A DNA stretch of 64,000 nucleotides from Ensifer sp. IC3342 (GTDB taxonomy: Bacteria > Pseudomonadota > Alphaproteobacteria > Rhizobiales > Rhizobiaceae), in NCBI RefSeq assembly GCF_020193655.1, contig NZ_JADYVE010000005.1, positions 248,001-312,000 on the forward strand, in the 5' to 3' direction. This document shows, in pieces, positions 18,498 to 27,518 of the stretch (position 1 is its first letter; every line of letters begins with the position of its first letter). The translations under genes and the position numbers were made by a program. Under the pieces are notes generated by a model. It did not search any database, was not told the DNA's origin, and saw only the letters and a program-made list of their open reading frames with translations.

Positions 18498-19523
18498 ATG
18501 GCCAGCTACAGCATCGCTTTGAACTTCGAGGACGGCGTTACCCGTTTCATCGAATGCAAAGACGGCGAGAAGGTTCTCGACGCCGCCTTCCGCAATAAGA
18601 TCAACTTGCCGATGGACTGTTCCGACGGCGTGTGCGGCACCTGCAAGTGCCGCGCCGAGAGCGGCAGCTATGAACTCGGCGACGATTATATCGATGATGC
18701 GCTGACGGCCGACGAGGCTGGGAGCGGTCTCGTGTTGACCTGCCAGATGAGGCCGTCCTCCGACTGCATCATCGCGGTTCCCACGACCTCGATCGCCTGC
18801 AAGACCGGGCAGCAGACCTTCGCCGCCACCGTCGCCGCTGTGGTGCCGCACAACGATGCGGCAATCGTACTGGAACTGGATGTCGACGCTCAGGCGCCCG
18901 CGTTCCTGCCCGGCCAGTACGTCAATATCGGCGTGCCGGGCAGCGGCGAGCACCGCTCCTATTCCTTCAGCACGGCGCCCGGCGAACGGCGCATCGGTTT
19001 CCTGATCAAGAAGATTCCCGGCGGCGTCATGAGCAGCTGGCTGGAGCGCGCCGAAACCGGGACGAGGCTCGAGTTGACCGGTCCCTTGGGCAGTTTCTAC
19101 CTGAGAGAGGTCGAGCGACCGCTCCTGTTCCTGGCCGGCGGCACGGGTCTTGCGCCGTTCCTGTCGATGCTCGAGGTGCTGGCGCGCGAGAATTCGCAAG
19201 AGCGGGTTCATCTCGTCTACGGCGTCACCCGGGATCTGGATCTGGTTCTCGTCGACGAGATCGAGGCTTACGCAAAACGGCTCGCCAACTTCACTTACAG
19301 TACCGTCGTGGCCGAGGAGTCGTCCAGCCACCCGCGCAAGGGCTGGGTGACCCAGCATTTGCCGGCCGAGGCGCTCAATGGCGGCGATGTCGACGTTTAT
19401 CTGTGCGGTCCGCCGCCGATGGTCGACGCTGTGCGTACCTATTTCGACGACAACGGGGTGAAGCCCCACAGCTTCCACTACGAGAAGTTCACGCCCAATG
19501 CGTCAGCGAGGGTGGCTGCATGA
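18498..19523 (+). CDS. benC: Benzoate 1,2-dioxygenase electron-transfer component
   Basis: 341 residues. An N-terminal plant-type ferredoxin domain has CSDGVCGTCKC (Cys41, 46, 49) and a fourth Cys in VLTCQM. A ferredoxin-reductase module follows, with FAD motif HRSYSFST and the NAD-binding LFLAGGTGLAPFLSML and YLCGPPPMVDAV. Passes electrons from NADH to BenAB. Its stop overlaps the benD start. Confidence 0.95.
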   Translation: MASYSIALNFEDGVTRFIECKDGEKVLDAAFRNKINLPMDCSDGVCGTCKCRAESGSYELGDDYIDDALTADEAGSGLVLTCQMRPSSDCIIAVPTTSIACKTGQQTFAATVAAVVPHNDAAIVLELDVDAQAPAFLPGQYVNIGVPGSGEHRSYSFSTAPGERRIGFLIKKIPGGVMSSWLERAETGTRLELTGPLGSFYLREVERPLLFLAGGTGLAPFLSMLEVLARENSQERVHLVYGVTRDLDLVLVDEIEAYAKRLANFTYSTVVAEESSSHPRKGWVTQHLPAEALNGGDVDVYLCGPPPMVDAVRTYFDDNGVKPHSFHYEKFTPNASARVAA

Positions 19524-20305
19524 GCACGGCGCGTTTCGAAGGCCGCTTCGCGGGCAAGGTGCTGGTCGTCACGGGTGCCGCGCAGGGTATCGGCCGGGCC
19601 GTGGCGATCCGCGCGGCGGAGGAGGGCGGCCAAGTGTTGTTCGTCGACCGCGCCGACTTCGTCGCCGAGGTGGCGATGGCGGCCGGCGAGAATGCCGCGG
19701 CCTTCAACGCCGATCTCGAAACCTATGAGGGGGCGGCGGCGGCGATGCGGTTTGCGGTCGACCGGTTCGGCGGCATCGACATCCTGATCAACAATATCGG
19801 TGGGGCGATCCGCATGCGTCCCTACGCCGAATTCGAGCCGCGGCAGATCGATGCGGAAATACGCCGCTCGCTGATGCCGACGCTCTACGGCTGCCACGCC
19901 GTGCTGCCGCATCTCTTCGCCCGTGGCGGCGGCACGATCGTCAACGTGTCCTCGAACGCCACGCGCGGCATCCACCGCGTGCCCTATTCGGCGGCGAAGG
20001 GCGGCGTGAATGCGATCACCCAATCGCTGGCCATGGAGCTCGCGGCGCGGAACATCCGCGTCGTCGCCACGGCCCCCGGCGGCACCGAGGCTCCGCCGCG
20101 CCGCGTCCCGCGCAACGCGGCGGGCGATAGCGAGGCCGAAAAGGGCTGGATGGCCGAGGTCGTGAGCCAGGTGAAGCAATCCAGCTTCATGAAGCGGTAC
20201 GCAACGATCGAGGAACAGGCCGCACCAATCCTGTTCCTGGCCTCGGAAGAGGCGTCCTACATCACCGGCAGTGTGCTGCCGGTTGCCGGAGGTGATCTCG
20301 GCTGA
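19520..20305 (+). CDS. benD: Benzoate cis-diol dehydrogenase (SDR)
   Basis: 261 residues. SDR motifs TGAAQGIGRAV, NNIGG, the VSSNATRG serine and YSAAKGG. Oxidises and decarboxylates 1,6-dihydroxycyclohexadiene carboxylate to catechol. The ATG shares ATGA with the benC stop, so it is translationally coupled. Confidence 0.93.
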   Translation: MSTARFEGRFAGKVLVVTGAAQGIGRAVAIRAAEEGGQVLFVDRADFVAEVAMAAGENAAAFNADLETYEGAAAAMRFAVDRFGGIDILINNIGGAIRMRPYAEFEPRQIDAEIRRSLMPTLYGCHAVLPHLFARGGGTIVNVSSNATRGIHRVPYSAAKGGVNAITQSLAMELAARNIRVVATAPGGTEAPPRRVPRNAAGDSEAEKGWMAEVVSQVKQSSFMKRYATIEEQAAPILFLASEEASYITGSVLPVAGGDLG

Positions 20306-20345
20306 AAGCTCATTTTTACCATGCGTAACAACTCGGGGAGGAGTG

Positions 20346-21680
20346 ATGATGCGCACCATCGATGTCAATGAAACAATAGACAATACCCCTTTCGGGGCCT
20401 TCCAATGGACGGTGGTCGCTCTCTGCGGGCTGCTGCTGATCGTCGATGGCTACGACGTCTTCGTCGCCGGTACCGTGCTGCCGACGCTGATCGCCGAATG
20501 GGGCCTGAGCAAGCCACAGGCCGGGGCGCTGCAGGCATGGGCGCTGTTCGGCATGATGTTCGGCGCGCTCATTTTCGGCCCGTTGGCGGACAAGATCGGA
20601 CGGAAGAGGGGCATCGCGATCAGTTTCATGCTGTTTACCGTTTCCACCCTTCTCACCGGTTTCGCCAACTCGCCGGACCAGTTCAAAGTCTTCCGTTTCT
20701 TCGCCGGTCTCGGCTGCGGCGGGCTGATGCCGAACGCGGTGGCACTGATGAACGAGTATGCGCCGAAGCGCCTTCGCGGCACCATGGTCGCCCTGATGTT
20801 CTCCGGATATTCGGTCGGCGGCATGCTCGCGGCGAGCCTCGGTGTCGGTCTCATCCCGCAATACGGCTGGAAGCCGATGTTCTTCATCGCCGCGGTTCCG
20901 CTGCTGATGCTGCCGCTGGTCCTGTGGAAGTTGCCGGAATCCTTGGGCTTTCTCACCCGCCAGGGTAAGCAGGAAGAGGCGAAGCGGATTTACGGGAAGA
21001 TCGCTCCCTCCTCGCGCTTCAGCGATACGGACACGCTGGTCTTTTCAGAAGCGAAGGGTGCTTCGGCGTCGGTCATCGAACTGTTCCGTCATGCGCGGAC
21101 GCTGCGTACGCTCATGCTTTGGGCGGCTTTCTTCTGCTGCCTTTTGCTCGTCTATCTGCTGTCGTCTTGGCTGCCGAAAGTCCTGCAAGAAGCCGGCTAC
21201 GCCGAGAAGGCCAGCCTCCTGAGCCTCTTCTCGCTCAATTTCGGCGGCATGGTCGGAGCGATCGCCGGCGGCCGGCTGGGAGACCGGTTCGGTCTGGCGA
21301 AGGTGGTGGTCGGCTTCTTCGTCGCCGCTGCCGTGTCGATTGCGCTGATCGGGTTCAATCCGCCCGCAATTCTGCTGTTCCTGGTGGTGTTCGTGGCCGG
21401 CGCCACCACGATCGGCACGCAGATCCTGCTCTATGCCAGCGTGGCCCAGCTTTATAACCTTTCCGTCCGCTCCACGGGACTGGGCTGGGCTTCGGGCGTC
21501 GGCCGCCTCGGCGCCATTGTCGGCCCCACGCTCGGCGGTGTTCTGCTGGCGATGGAATTGCCGCTCCAGCAGAACTTCCTGATCTTCTCCATTCCTGCGG
21601 CGATCTCGGCTCTGGCGATGCTGGTGTTCGCGATAAGCAACGCACGCCGCTCCGGTGCCGTGCAGCTTGCCACGGCATGA
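20346..21680 (+). CDS. benK: MFS aromatic acid transporter (BenK/PcaK type)
   Basis: 444 residues, twelve membrane segments. The aromatic-acid:H+ symporter hallmarks are present: LLIVDGYDVFVAGTVLPTL in helix 1 and the loop motif GPLADKIGRKRG. Probably brings benzoate into the cell. A GGGGAGGAG site precedes two possible ATGs (20346 and 20349). The gene name is by family and position in the ben run. Confidence 0.82.
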   Translation: MMRTIDVNETIDNTPFGAFQWTVVALCGLLLIVDGYDVFVAGTVLPTLIAEWGLSKPQAGALQAWALFGMMFGALIFGPLADKIGRKRGIAISFMLFTVSTLLTGFANSPDQFKVFRFFAGLGCGGLMPNAVALMNEYAPKRLRGTMVALMFSGYSVGGMLAASLGVGLIPQYGWKPMFFIAAVPLLMLPLVLWKLPESLGFLTRQGKQEEAKRIYGKIAPSSRFSDTDTLVFSEAKGASASVIELFRHARTLRTLMLWAAFFCCLLLVYLLSSWLPKVLQEAGYAEKASLLSLFSLNFGGMVGAIAGGRLGDRFGLAKVVVGFFVAAAVSIALIGFNPPAILLFLVVFVAGATTIGTQILLYASVAQLYNLSVRSTGLGWASGVGRLGAIVGPTLGGVLLAMELPLQQNFLIFSIPAAISALAMLVFAISNARRSGAVQLATA

Positions 21681-21903
21681 GGGGAGGAGCGACGACCGGC
21701 ATTGGAAGGCAATCCTTACGCGGATACCTCTCTCCCGGCTGTTCCCGCCGGCATGGCATCCACAGTGAGCGCATCTGCCGGACCGCTGGTCGTCGCGTCT
21801 CAGCAGTGCCAAGCACGAACCCGTTACTGCTTGAATCGGGTGATCGCATGGCCGGCGCCAAGGATCACCCTTCTCCGCCGTTCCTATTGTGAGTACTTGA
21901 CCT

Positions 21904-22725
21904 GTGCCTTATCTCGATCTTGCCACCCATCGCCTCCATTACCGCATCGACGACGACACGGACGGTAGCCGAAACAAGCCCTGGCTTATGTTCTGCAATT
22001 CGCTCGGCACTGACCTGCACATGTGGGACGCGCAGGTGGCCGAACTGTCGCGGGACTTCCGCGTGCTGCGTTATGATCGTCGCGGTCATGGACTGTCGTC
22101 GGCTCCACCGCCGCCATACGGTTTGTCCGACCTCGGCAACGACGTCCTCGCGCTGCTCGACGCGCTGGAGATAGAGCGGGCGCATTTCTGCGGTCTTTCT
22201 ATCGGCGGCCTCACAGGGCAATGGCTGGGTGTCCATGCCGGAGAGCGCTTCGGCAAGATCGCTGTGTGCGCGACATCCGCGAAGATCGGTACCGCAGAAA
22301 GCTGGACCGCACGAATGAACACCGTTCGGGAGAATGGTCTCGCGGCGCTGACCGCCGCCACCGTCGAGCGCTGGTTCACTCCGGGGTTCAACGCAATTGA
22401 ACCCGGCAAAGTCGGCAAGGTGCTCGACAGTTTTGTCGCGACCTCGGTGGATGGGTACATCGGCTGCTGCGCGGCTTTGGCCGGAGCTGACCTGCGGGAG
22501 GATATTGAACGGATCGCCAACCCTCTGCTGGCCGTTTCCGGCGATGACGACCCGGTGTGCCCGCCAGCCGACCTAGAAGACATTGCCGCGCGCGTCCAGC
22601 GGGGCCGGCATCTGTCGTTGCCGGGCCGGCACATCGTCAACATCGAGTCGAGTCAGGCATTCAATGCCGCGCTTCTGGAATTTTTTGAAAGCAAGGCGGC
22701 TGATGATAATGAGCCACCCCTTTGA
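21904..22725 (+). CDS. catD: 3-oxoadipate enol-lactonase
   Basis: 273 residues, alpha/beta-hydrolase. Oxyanion-side NSLGTDLHMWDAQ, the nucleophile elbow GLSIGG, the acid in SGDDDPVCPP and the His in PGRHIVNIE. Hydrolyses 3-oxoadipate enol-lactone to 3-oxoadipate, the final step in this cluster. It starts with GTG, 223 bp after the transporter; that gap holds nothing recognisable. Naming pcaD or catD depends on the route; the cat context favours catD. Confidence 0.87.
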   Translation: MPYLDLATHRLHYRIDDDTDGSRNKPWLMFCNSLGTDLHMWDAQVAELSRDFRVLRYDRRGHGLSSAPPPPYGLSDLGNDVLALLDALEIERAHFCGLSIGGLTGQWLGVHAGERFGKIAVCATSAKIGTAESWTARMNTVRENGLAALTAATVERWFTPGFNAIEPGKVGKVLDSFVATSVDGYIGCCAALAGADLREDIERIANPLLAVSGDDDPVCPPADLEDIAARVQRGRHLSLPGRHIVNIESSQAFNAALLEFFESKAADDNEPPL

Positions 22726-22947
22726 TGCGCGAAGGCGCATTTGGCAGGCCCGGTGAGCGGTGGACGCTGGAACCTTGCTTTGGATATCGCAAGGAATCTC
22801 TTCATCCATTTGGAGCAGACTTCGTCGTGCCTCATCCCCTCGCAGGGGCCGCCGATCTTCAAATGCTGTGGGGTACGATGCACGGCCGGGCCATAGGCGT
22901 GAGCTGCCTTCGTAAGCCGTGTAATACTCGGGGCGCGGCCTGTAGCG

Positions 22948-23997
22948 TCACGTCGCGTGCCAGTAGGCGGCGACCGATTGCTCCTCTTTCGTGAATCCTC
23001 GGTCGCGGAGGGTTGCGCGAACAGCCTTTGCCGTCTTGCTTTCACTGGCCATCCAGACAAATCTCTTCCGGGAAGCATCCGGAAGTTCCATGCTGGCAAT
23101 TGTTCGCGCCAAGCCTCGACAGTCGCCGTCGTGATCCTCCCGATAAAGCCATCTGGTTTCGACGGCCGCCGGGCTTGTGAAGGCGATCGTATCAGTCGGG
23201 CTGCCAACTTCGATCACCACCGTCGCGGTCGCACGCTCATCGAGCGATTCCAGAATGCGCGAAATTGCCGGCAGAGCAGTCTCGTCTCCCGCAAGCAGAT
23301 ACCATGCCGCATCCCCGCATCCCCCGCCACTCGGTCCCGCCGCACCGACCACGTCACCACGCCTTGCCCCGGCGGCCCATCGGGAACCGGGACCTTCCGC
23401 GCTGTGCAGCACGAAATCGACGGCAATTATATGATTTTCGGGTTCGACAAAACGGACTGTGTAGGCCCGCCAGATCGGCGAGAGGTCCAAGGGTGACGAT
23501 CCCAGTCGGCTTCCCCGCGATGCGTGCTCATCGGCAAGCTTTTGGAAATTGAATAGGATTCGCAGATGCATGTCGTCCAACGTCTCGAAGGACCGAGCGT
23601 CGGCTGTCCTGAAACGGATCCGCCTCATCCTGGGTGTAATATCGACGATGTCGTCCACCGTCAGGACGGAGAAGCTGGGCGGCAGATGACGCTGAAGACA
23701 GTCTTCGCTCCACACGATGCGAATTGTCCCGGAGGCCCGTTCCTCTGCAACAGCGTCCTGGAGCCAGACCTTGGCGAAATACAAGCTCTCAAGATCGGCA
23801 GCGGCAATCTGCACCTCGATGCCACCGTCCATCAGCCTCAGTGTGCCTGAGACCGCAGGCAGATCGACGAACAACCTGTCGCCGGATAAGCGGGCGTCGA
23901 CATCGTGTTCGAGCAGGTGGGTGTGCAGGCGTTCGAAGAGGTACTCGGACCTTTTCGCGACGATTTTTGCGCGCAGCTTGTAAGGGAGCTCTTTCAT
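22948..23997 (-). CDS. Siderophore-interacting protein (FAD-binding ferric-siderophore reductase)
   Basis: 349 residues. An N-terminal DUF2218-like domain (about 1-95: HLLEHDVDARLSGDRLFVDL) is followed by the SIP FAD-binding domain (MRRIRFRT, AYTVRFVEPENHIIAVDFVLH, GSRWAAGARRGDVVGAAGPSGG) and a C-terminal NAD(P)H-binding-like domain (YLLAGDETALPAISRILE, YWHAT). Such proteins reduce ferric siderophores in the cytoplasm to release iron. The ATG overlaps the stop of the acyltransferase before it (ATGA), so it belongs to the rhtA operon and probably acts on ferri-rhizobactin. Confidence 0.85.
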   Translation of the reverse strand: MKELPYKLRAKIVAKRSEYLFERLHTHLLEHDVDARLSGDRLFVDLPAVSGTLRLMDGGIEVQIAAADLESLYFAKVWLQDAVAEERASGTIRIVWSEDCLQRHLPPSFSVLTVDDIVDITPRMRRIRFRTADARSFETLDDMHLRILFNFQKLADEHASRGSRLGSSPLDLSPIWRAYTVRFVEPENHIIAVDFVLHSAEGPGSRWAAGARRGDVVGAAGPSGGGCGDAAWYLLAGDETALPAISRILESLDERATATVVIEVGSPTDTIAFTSPAAVETRWLYREDHDGDCRGLARTIASMELPDASRKRFVWMASESKTAKAVRATLRDRGFTKEEQSVAAYWHAT

Positions 23998-25106
23998 AAA
24001 CTTGCCTCGTCCGCGACGACGCCCGGGTGCCAAAGCCGGTTCGAGAAGAAGCGCTGCCTGGAGATCGACATGATCGCTGCTCGCTTGGTCGGGAGGTCAA
24101 CGCTTCGCATGTGAGCAAATCCCGAGCGTTGCAGATTGCACAGTTGGCGGTGGTGCGCCGCGCTCGGCTCTTGCACGATCCGCTCGGTCCGTGGGTCGTC
24201 GAGAAACATCAGGTGCAAAAGGGAGGGTAGCCAGGCCGTGAACCAGGGCTTTCCGCGGAAGGCTCCCTCGCCGACGATGACGTGGCAGCCTCGGTCGTAG
24301 TCGCCGGCGCCGCAGAAGGGGCCGATTAAATCCTCTTTCGCCCAGTAGATCTCGAAATAGGAGAATGCCTGTTCATTGAAGCGGCCGATCAGCGGTATGA
24401 CGTGCGGATCCGCGAGCATGCGCTCGAGATAACGTTTGTGGGCGGCTTCGCTTCCCGCTTCGTTCCAGAATTCGTCGACCCTTGGATCGTTCATCCAGCG
24501 ATGAACGTCAGGCAAGTCGTCGAGTGAGGCGGCGTGGAACGAAAGCGTGCCGGAAAGCCACGGGATGAACCGGGCATAGAGGCATTCGGTCGGCTTTGGC
24601 GGCCGTAGAGGATGCTCGCTCTTTCCGTCGAAAACGTCGCGTCTTGGATAGGCAAAAGACGAGGAGGCCATCCAGATCTCCGGCGTCTGCCAGAACATCT
24701 CCGCGAACACCGATGGCTGCGTGTGCGCATCGGCGCTTTCGACAAGAAGGCCTTTCGACCTCAATGTCGGCAACAGGACCTGCCAGCCGTCTCCCGCGAG
24801 CGTTACTGAAACGAGTTCCCGTTTCGTCGCGAAGAGATACTCAAAGGCCGCGCAAGCAAGCCGTGCTCCCTCAGCGGCGTCCGCACGGAAGTCGGTAAGG
24901 CGGAGCTCACCATTAACAAGCTTGAAGGTCGCGCGTTCGTTCCTGGCGGTCGAGACCGCCAACAAGGGTCCGGCTTCGGACACGTCGACTGGCCCGCGCG
25001 GGTGGAGCTCGAAGGATCGAAATGCTCCGACTCGAATGGGAGTCGTTCCGGGTTCGCGTGTCGTTCCGGCGAATGAGTGCTGCGGTCCCTGACGAGATTG
25101 ATCCAT
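23994..25106 (-). CDS. Acyltransferase of siderophore biosynthesis (RhbD-like GNAT C-terminus)
   Basis: 370 residues. The C-terminal 190 residues are clearly related to RhbD in this window: HRWMNDPRVDEFWNEAG, IGRFNEQAFSYFEIYWAKED, CHVIVGEGAFRG, LFLDDPRTERIVQEPS. The N-terminal 180 residues are a separate domain without a motif I recognise. In rhizobactin 1021 producers a gene at this place has been proposed to add the lipid (decenoyl) tail (from memory). Its ATG overlaps the rhtA stop by one base. Its enzymatic role is inference. Confidence 0.78.
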   Translation of the reverse strand: MDQSRQGPQHSFAGTTREPGTTPIRVGAFRSFELHPRGPVDVSEAGPLLAVSTARNERATFKLVNGELRLTDFRADAAEGARLACAAFEYLFATKRELVSVTLAGDGWQVLLPTLRSKGLLVESADAHTQPSVFAEMFWQTPEIWMASSSFAYPRRDVFDGKSEHPLRPPKPTECLYARFIPWLSGTLSFHAASLDDLPDVHRWMNDPRVDEFWNEAGSEAAHKRYLERMLADPHVIPLIGRFNEQAFSYFEIYWAKEDLIGPFCGAGDYDRGCHVIVGEGAFRGKPWFTAWLPSLLHLMFLDDPRTERIVQEPSAAHHRQLCNLQRSGFAHMRSVDLPTKRAAIMSISRQRFFSNRLWHPGVVADEASL

Positions 25107-27352
25107 CAAAAGACTTTCGTCAGCGAGATTGCGAATGTGCGTCCGCGCCCCTTGTAGTCGAACACCGCTTCGTCGGCCAAGGCGCCATAAAGGGCTTTGG
25201 CACGGGAGCCCCACACCGTCGTGTAGTCGGTGTCGAAAACGTTCTGGATGCCGAAATTCAAGGTGGTCTCCGTGTTCTCGAAAGTGTAGCCGCCGATCAG
25301 GTCGAACAGCGTGTAATCATCGATCGAGAAGCCATCGGCGTCGGTGAGCTCAAAGACGTGCTGGCCGGAAAATTTCACGCTGAGCGCGTCATTGCTCCAG
25401 CCGACATAGCCACCGAGCTTCGAGACGCTTGCGCTGCCGATCGAGTCCTTTTCCCAGCCGTCGTCATCCTTGACCTCGGTTCTCACCCAGTGGCCCAGCA
25501 TTCCCACATCGAAGCCGTGGTCGAGCTTCACGCCCACCTTCCCCTCGATGCCGTAAACGCGTCTCTCCTGATCAACGACCTCGACCGCAAGCGTCGTGCG
25601 GTCGAGATTGATGGAGCGGTCCGAGAACGAGTAATAGGCTGCGGTTTCAAAATTGTAGGTGCCGTCATCAAGACGATAGCCGATTTCGAACGAGTTGGTC
25701 TTGATCGCCTCGAGCGCTGAATCGCCGACGTTCACGCTGTTGACAAGCGAGTAATGTCCGCCCGACAGCGAGTAGACGCCAATTCCATAGTACTTTGCTG
25801 GATCCGGCAACTCGAAGCCCTGGCTGAAGTTGGCGTAGATCTGCTGCGTATCGGACAATTGATAGGTCGCGCCAGCGGTGAACAAAGCTGCGTCGTAATC
25901 AACTTCGCCGCCCGGTATGGCATCGGCGGAGTTCGCTCGCCCCTGAAGGATGGCGACCTGTTGCGCCGCCCCGATGAAATCGGACACCTTGGTGTTAACG
26001 AACTGATAGCGCACGCCCCCATTCAGCGTCAGCATGTCAGTCGCCTCGTATGAGGCTTCTGCAAATCCGGCGACGGTCGTGACATCGATAGACGGATAGA
26101 GGCCGGTTACACCGATCGTGTTGAAGTTCAGGCCGCCGGTTTGCGCGGCGGTCAGCATGTCGAAAACACTCTGACGCGACTTGAAGGAATCCCGATCGGC
26201 ATCGATACCGTAGGTTATCCTCAGTGCATCGGTGGGTTCCGCGACCAATGCGGCTTTAACAGTGTAATAATCCGTATCCTGCGAGCTGCCCGCGAAATAA
26301 GTGCCGGTTTCGGCATTGCCGCTGGTGGGGAAGGGGTTGAACTTGATTTTTTCGGTTCTATAGGACCCCTGCAGCAACAGTTGCTGGCCGAGGACGTCGT
26401 CGTCGGTATAGGTGACGTTGAACATCGAACGCCGGGTCTGCGGGTTGAAGTCGGACTCGTAGCCTCTTCGCGTTTCAAACAGGCTCGGATCGGCAAGCGC
26501 AGCGAAAAAGGGCCCATAATAAAGCCCGTAATCCGACTCCTGTTTGCTGTCGAAATATTGCCCGGAGAATTCGAGCCGGCGGCCCTCGTCGATCTGGAAG
26601 CCGACCGATCCCATTAGATCGATGCGCTTGTTGAAGGCGGTGGACGTCTGCGTGATGTCCGGGATGACCATCGTGCCGCTGCCATCGTAAAAGGCGCCGG
26701 TTCGGTTGCCGGCAATCGAGAAGCGGGCATCCCAATAGTCGCTGTTGTAGGTGACGGCGCCCGCGGCATTACCATCGAAATCCTGGCTGCCCGCAAAGCC
26801 GCTCTCCATGCCGCCGGTGACTTCCGCGTGAAGCCCCGGTTCTGCGTCCTTGCCCTTCTTCGTTATGATGTTGATGATGCCGCCGGTCGCGTTCCCGCCG
26901 TAGATCGCGGTCGCCCCGGACAGGACCTCGACCCGTTCGATATTGAAGGGATCGATGGAATCGAACTGGCGGCTGAGCGAACGTGCAGAATTCATCGAGA
27001 CGCCGTCGATAAGGATCAACGCTGGCCGGCCGCGCAGATTCTGGCCGAAGGATGTACGCGCTCCCTCGCTCGCTGGATCGAAGCTCGGGACGGTTTCACC
27101 GAGAATCTGCTGCAGCGTCTTGCCCGACCGTGCCTCGGCCTGGATTTCATCCGACTCGATGACGTAGATGGTCCTCGGGATTTCCGAAATCTGCTGCGCG
27201 GATCGACCACCTGTCACGACGATCGCTTCCAGGTTGGTGGCCACGTCGGATTGACCGGTAACGCCTCCCTCCTGGGCAACCGCACTCGTGCCGACAGCCA
27301 TCGCCACGGCGAAGACGCAAAGGCCGACGCCGCCATTTTCATTCTTATCCAT
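25106..27352 (-). CDS. rhtA: TonB-dependent outer-membrane receptor for rhizobactin
   Basis: 748 residues. Signal peptide to about VAQ, a TonB-box-like LEAIVVTGG, plug domain (TIYVIESDEIQ, LGETVPSFDPASEGARTSFGQNLRGRPALILIDGV, IERVEVLSGATAIYGGNATGGIINIITKKG) and a 22-strand-type barrel ending in a C-terminal Phe (ISLTKVF). Imports ferri-rhizobactin. First gene of a three-gene operon with the acyltransferase and the siderophore-interacting protein, behind the tandem operator at 27456-27492. Confidence 0.93.
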   Translation of the reverse strand: MDKNENGGVGLCVFAVAMAVGTSAVAQEGGVTGQSDVATNLEAIVVTGGRSAQQISEIPRTIYVIESDEIQAEARSGKTLQQILGETVPSFDPASEGARTSFGQNLRGRPALILIDGVSMNSARSLSRQFDSIDPFNIERVEVLSGATAIYGGNATGGIINIITKKGKDAEPGLHAEVTGGMESGFAGSQDFDGNAAGAVTYNSDYWDARFSIAGNRTGAFYDGSGTMVIPDITQTSTAFNKRIDLMGSVGFQIDEGRRLEFSGQYFDSKQESDYGLYYGPFFAALADPSLFETRRGYESDFNPQTRRSMFNVTYTDDDVLGQQLLLQGSYRTEKIKFNPFPTSGNAETGTYFAGSSQDTDYYTVKAALVAEPTDALRITYGIDADRDSFKSRQSVFDMLTAAQTGGLNFNTIGVTGLYPSIDVTTVAGFAEASYEATDMLTLNGGVRYQFVNTKVSDFIGAAQQVAILQGRANSADAIPGGEVDYDAALFTAGATYQLSDTQQIYANFSQGFELPDPAKYYGIGVYSLSGGHYSLVNSVNVGDSALEAIKTNSFEIGYRLDDGTYNFETAAYYSFSDRSINLDRTTLAVEVVDQERRVYGIEGKVGVKLDHGFDVGMLGHWVRTEVKDDDGWEKDSIGSASVSKLGGYVGWSNDALSVKFSGQHVFELTDADGFSIDDYTLFDLIGGYTFENTETTLNFGIQNVFDTDYTTVWGSRAKALYGALADEAVFDYKGRGRTFAISLTKVF

Positions 27353-27412
27353 AACGCCCCCTGCGCGCAGACAACCAATGCCGCCCCGGGCAGCGGACGA
27401 TCTGCAAATACA

Positions 27413-27427
27413 AGACTATTTAAGTCA
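27413..27427 (-). promoter_or_regulatory. Iron-box-like element TGA-N9-TCT upstream of rhtA
   Basis: On the minus strand TGACTTAAATAGTCT, close to the TGA-N9-TCA iron-responsive (IRO) box of rhizobial RirA. It lies 61-75 bp upstream of rhtA and 28 bp beyond the end of the RhrA-type repeats, nearly the same offset as the matching element before rhtX. RirA control of rhizobactin genes is known in S. meliloti; binding here is inference. Confidence 0.45.
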
Positions 27428-27455
27428 TGTTTTATGGGCTATGGGTGTTCGCCGC

Positions 27456-27492
27456 TTGGATAATGGCGAACCTCATTTGGACGGATGCGAAC
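27456..27492 (-). promoter_or_regulatory. Tandem direct-repeat operator (RhrA-type) upstream of rhtA
   Basis: On the minus strand, two copies of GTTCGC-N5-TCCAA spaced exactly 21 bp apart (27492-27477 and 27471-27456). Two helical turns between direct repeats is typical for AraC-family activators. The same arrangement precedes rhtX (38300-38336). It sits between divergent rhtA and rhrA, 104 bp from the rhtA ATG. Confidence 0.65.
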
Positions 27493-27518
27493 GTCAACAG
27501 GAAAGGCTGGCTCACGAC

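Noticed and set aside
21681-21903. Possible gene remnant between the MFS transporter and catD
   Set aside because: Two weak overlapping frames without similarity to anything recognised.
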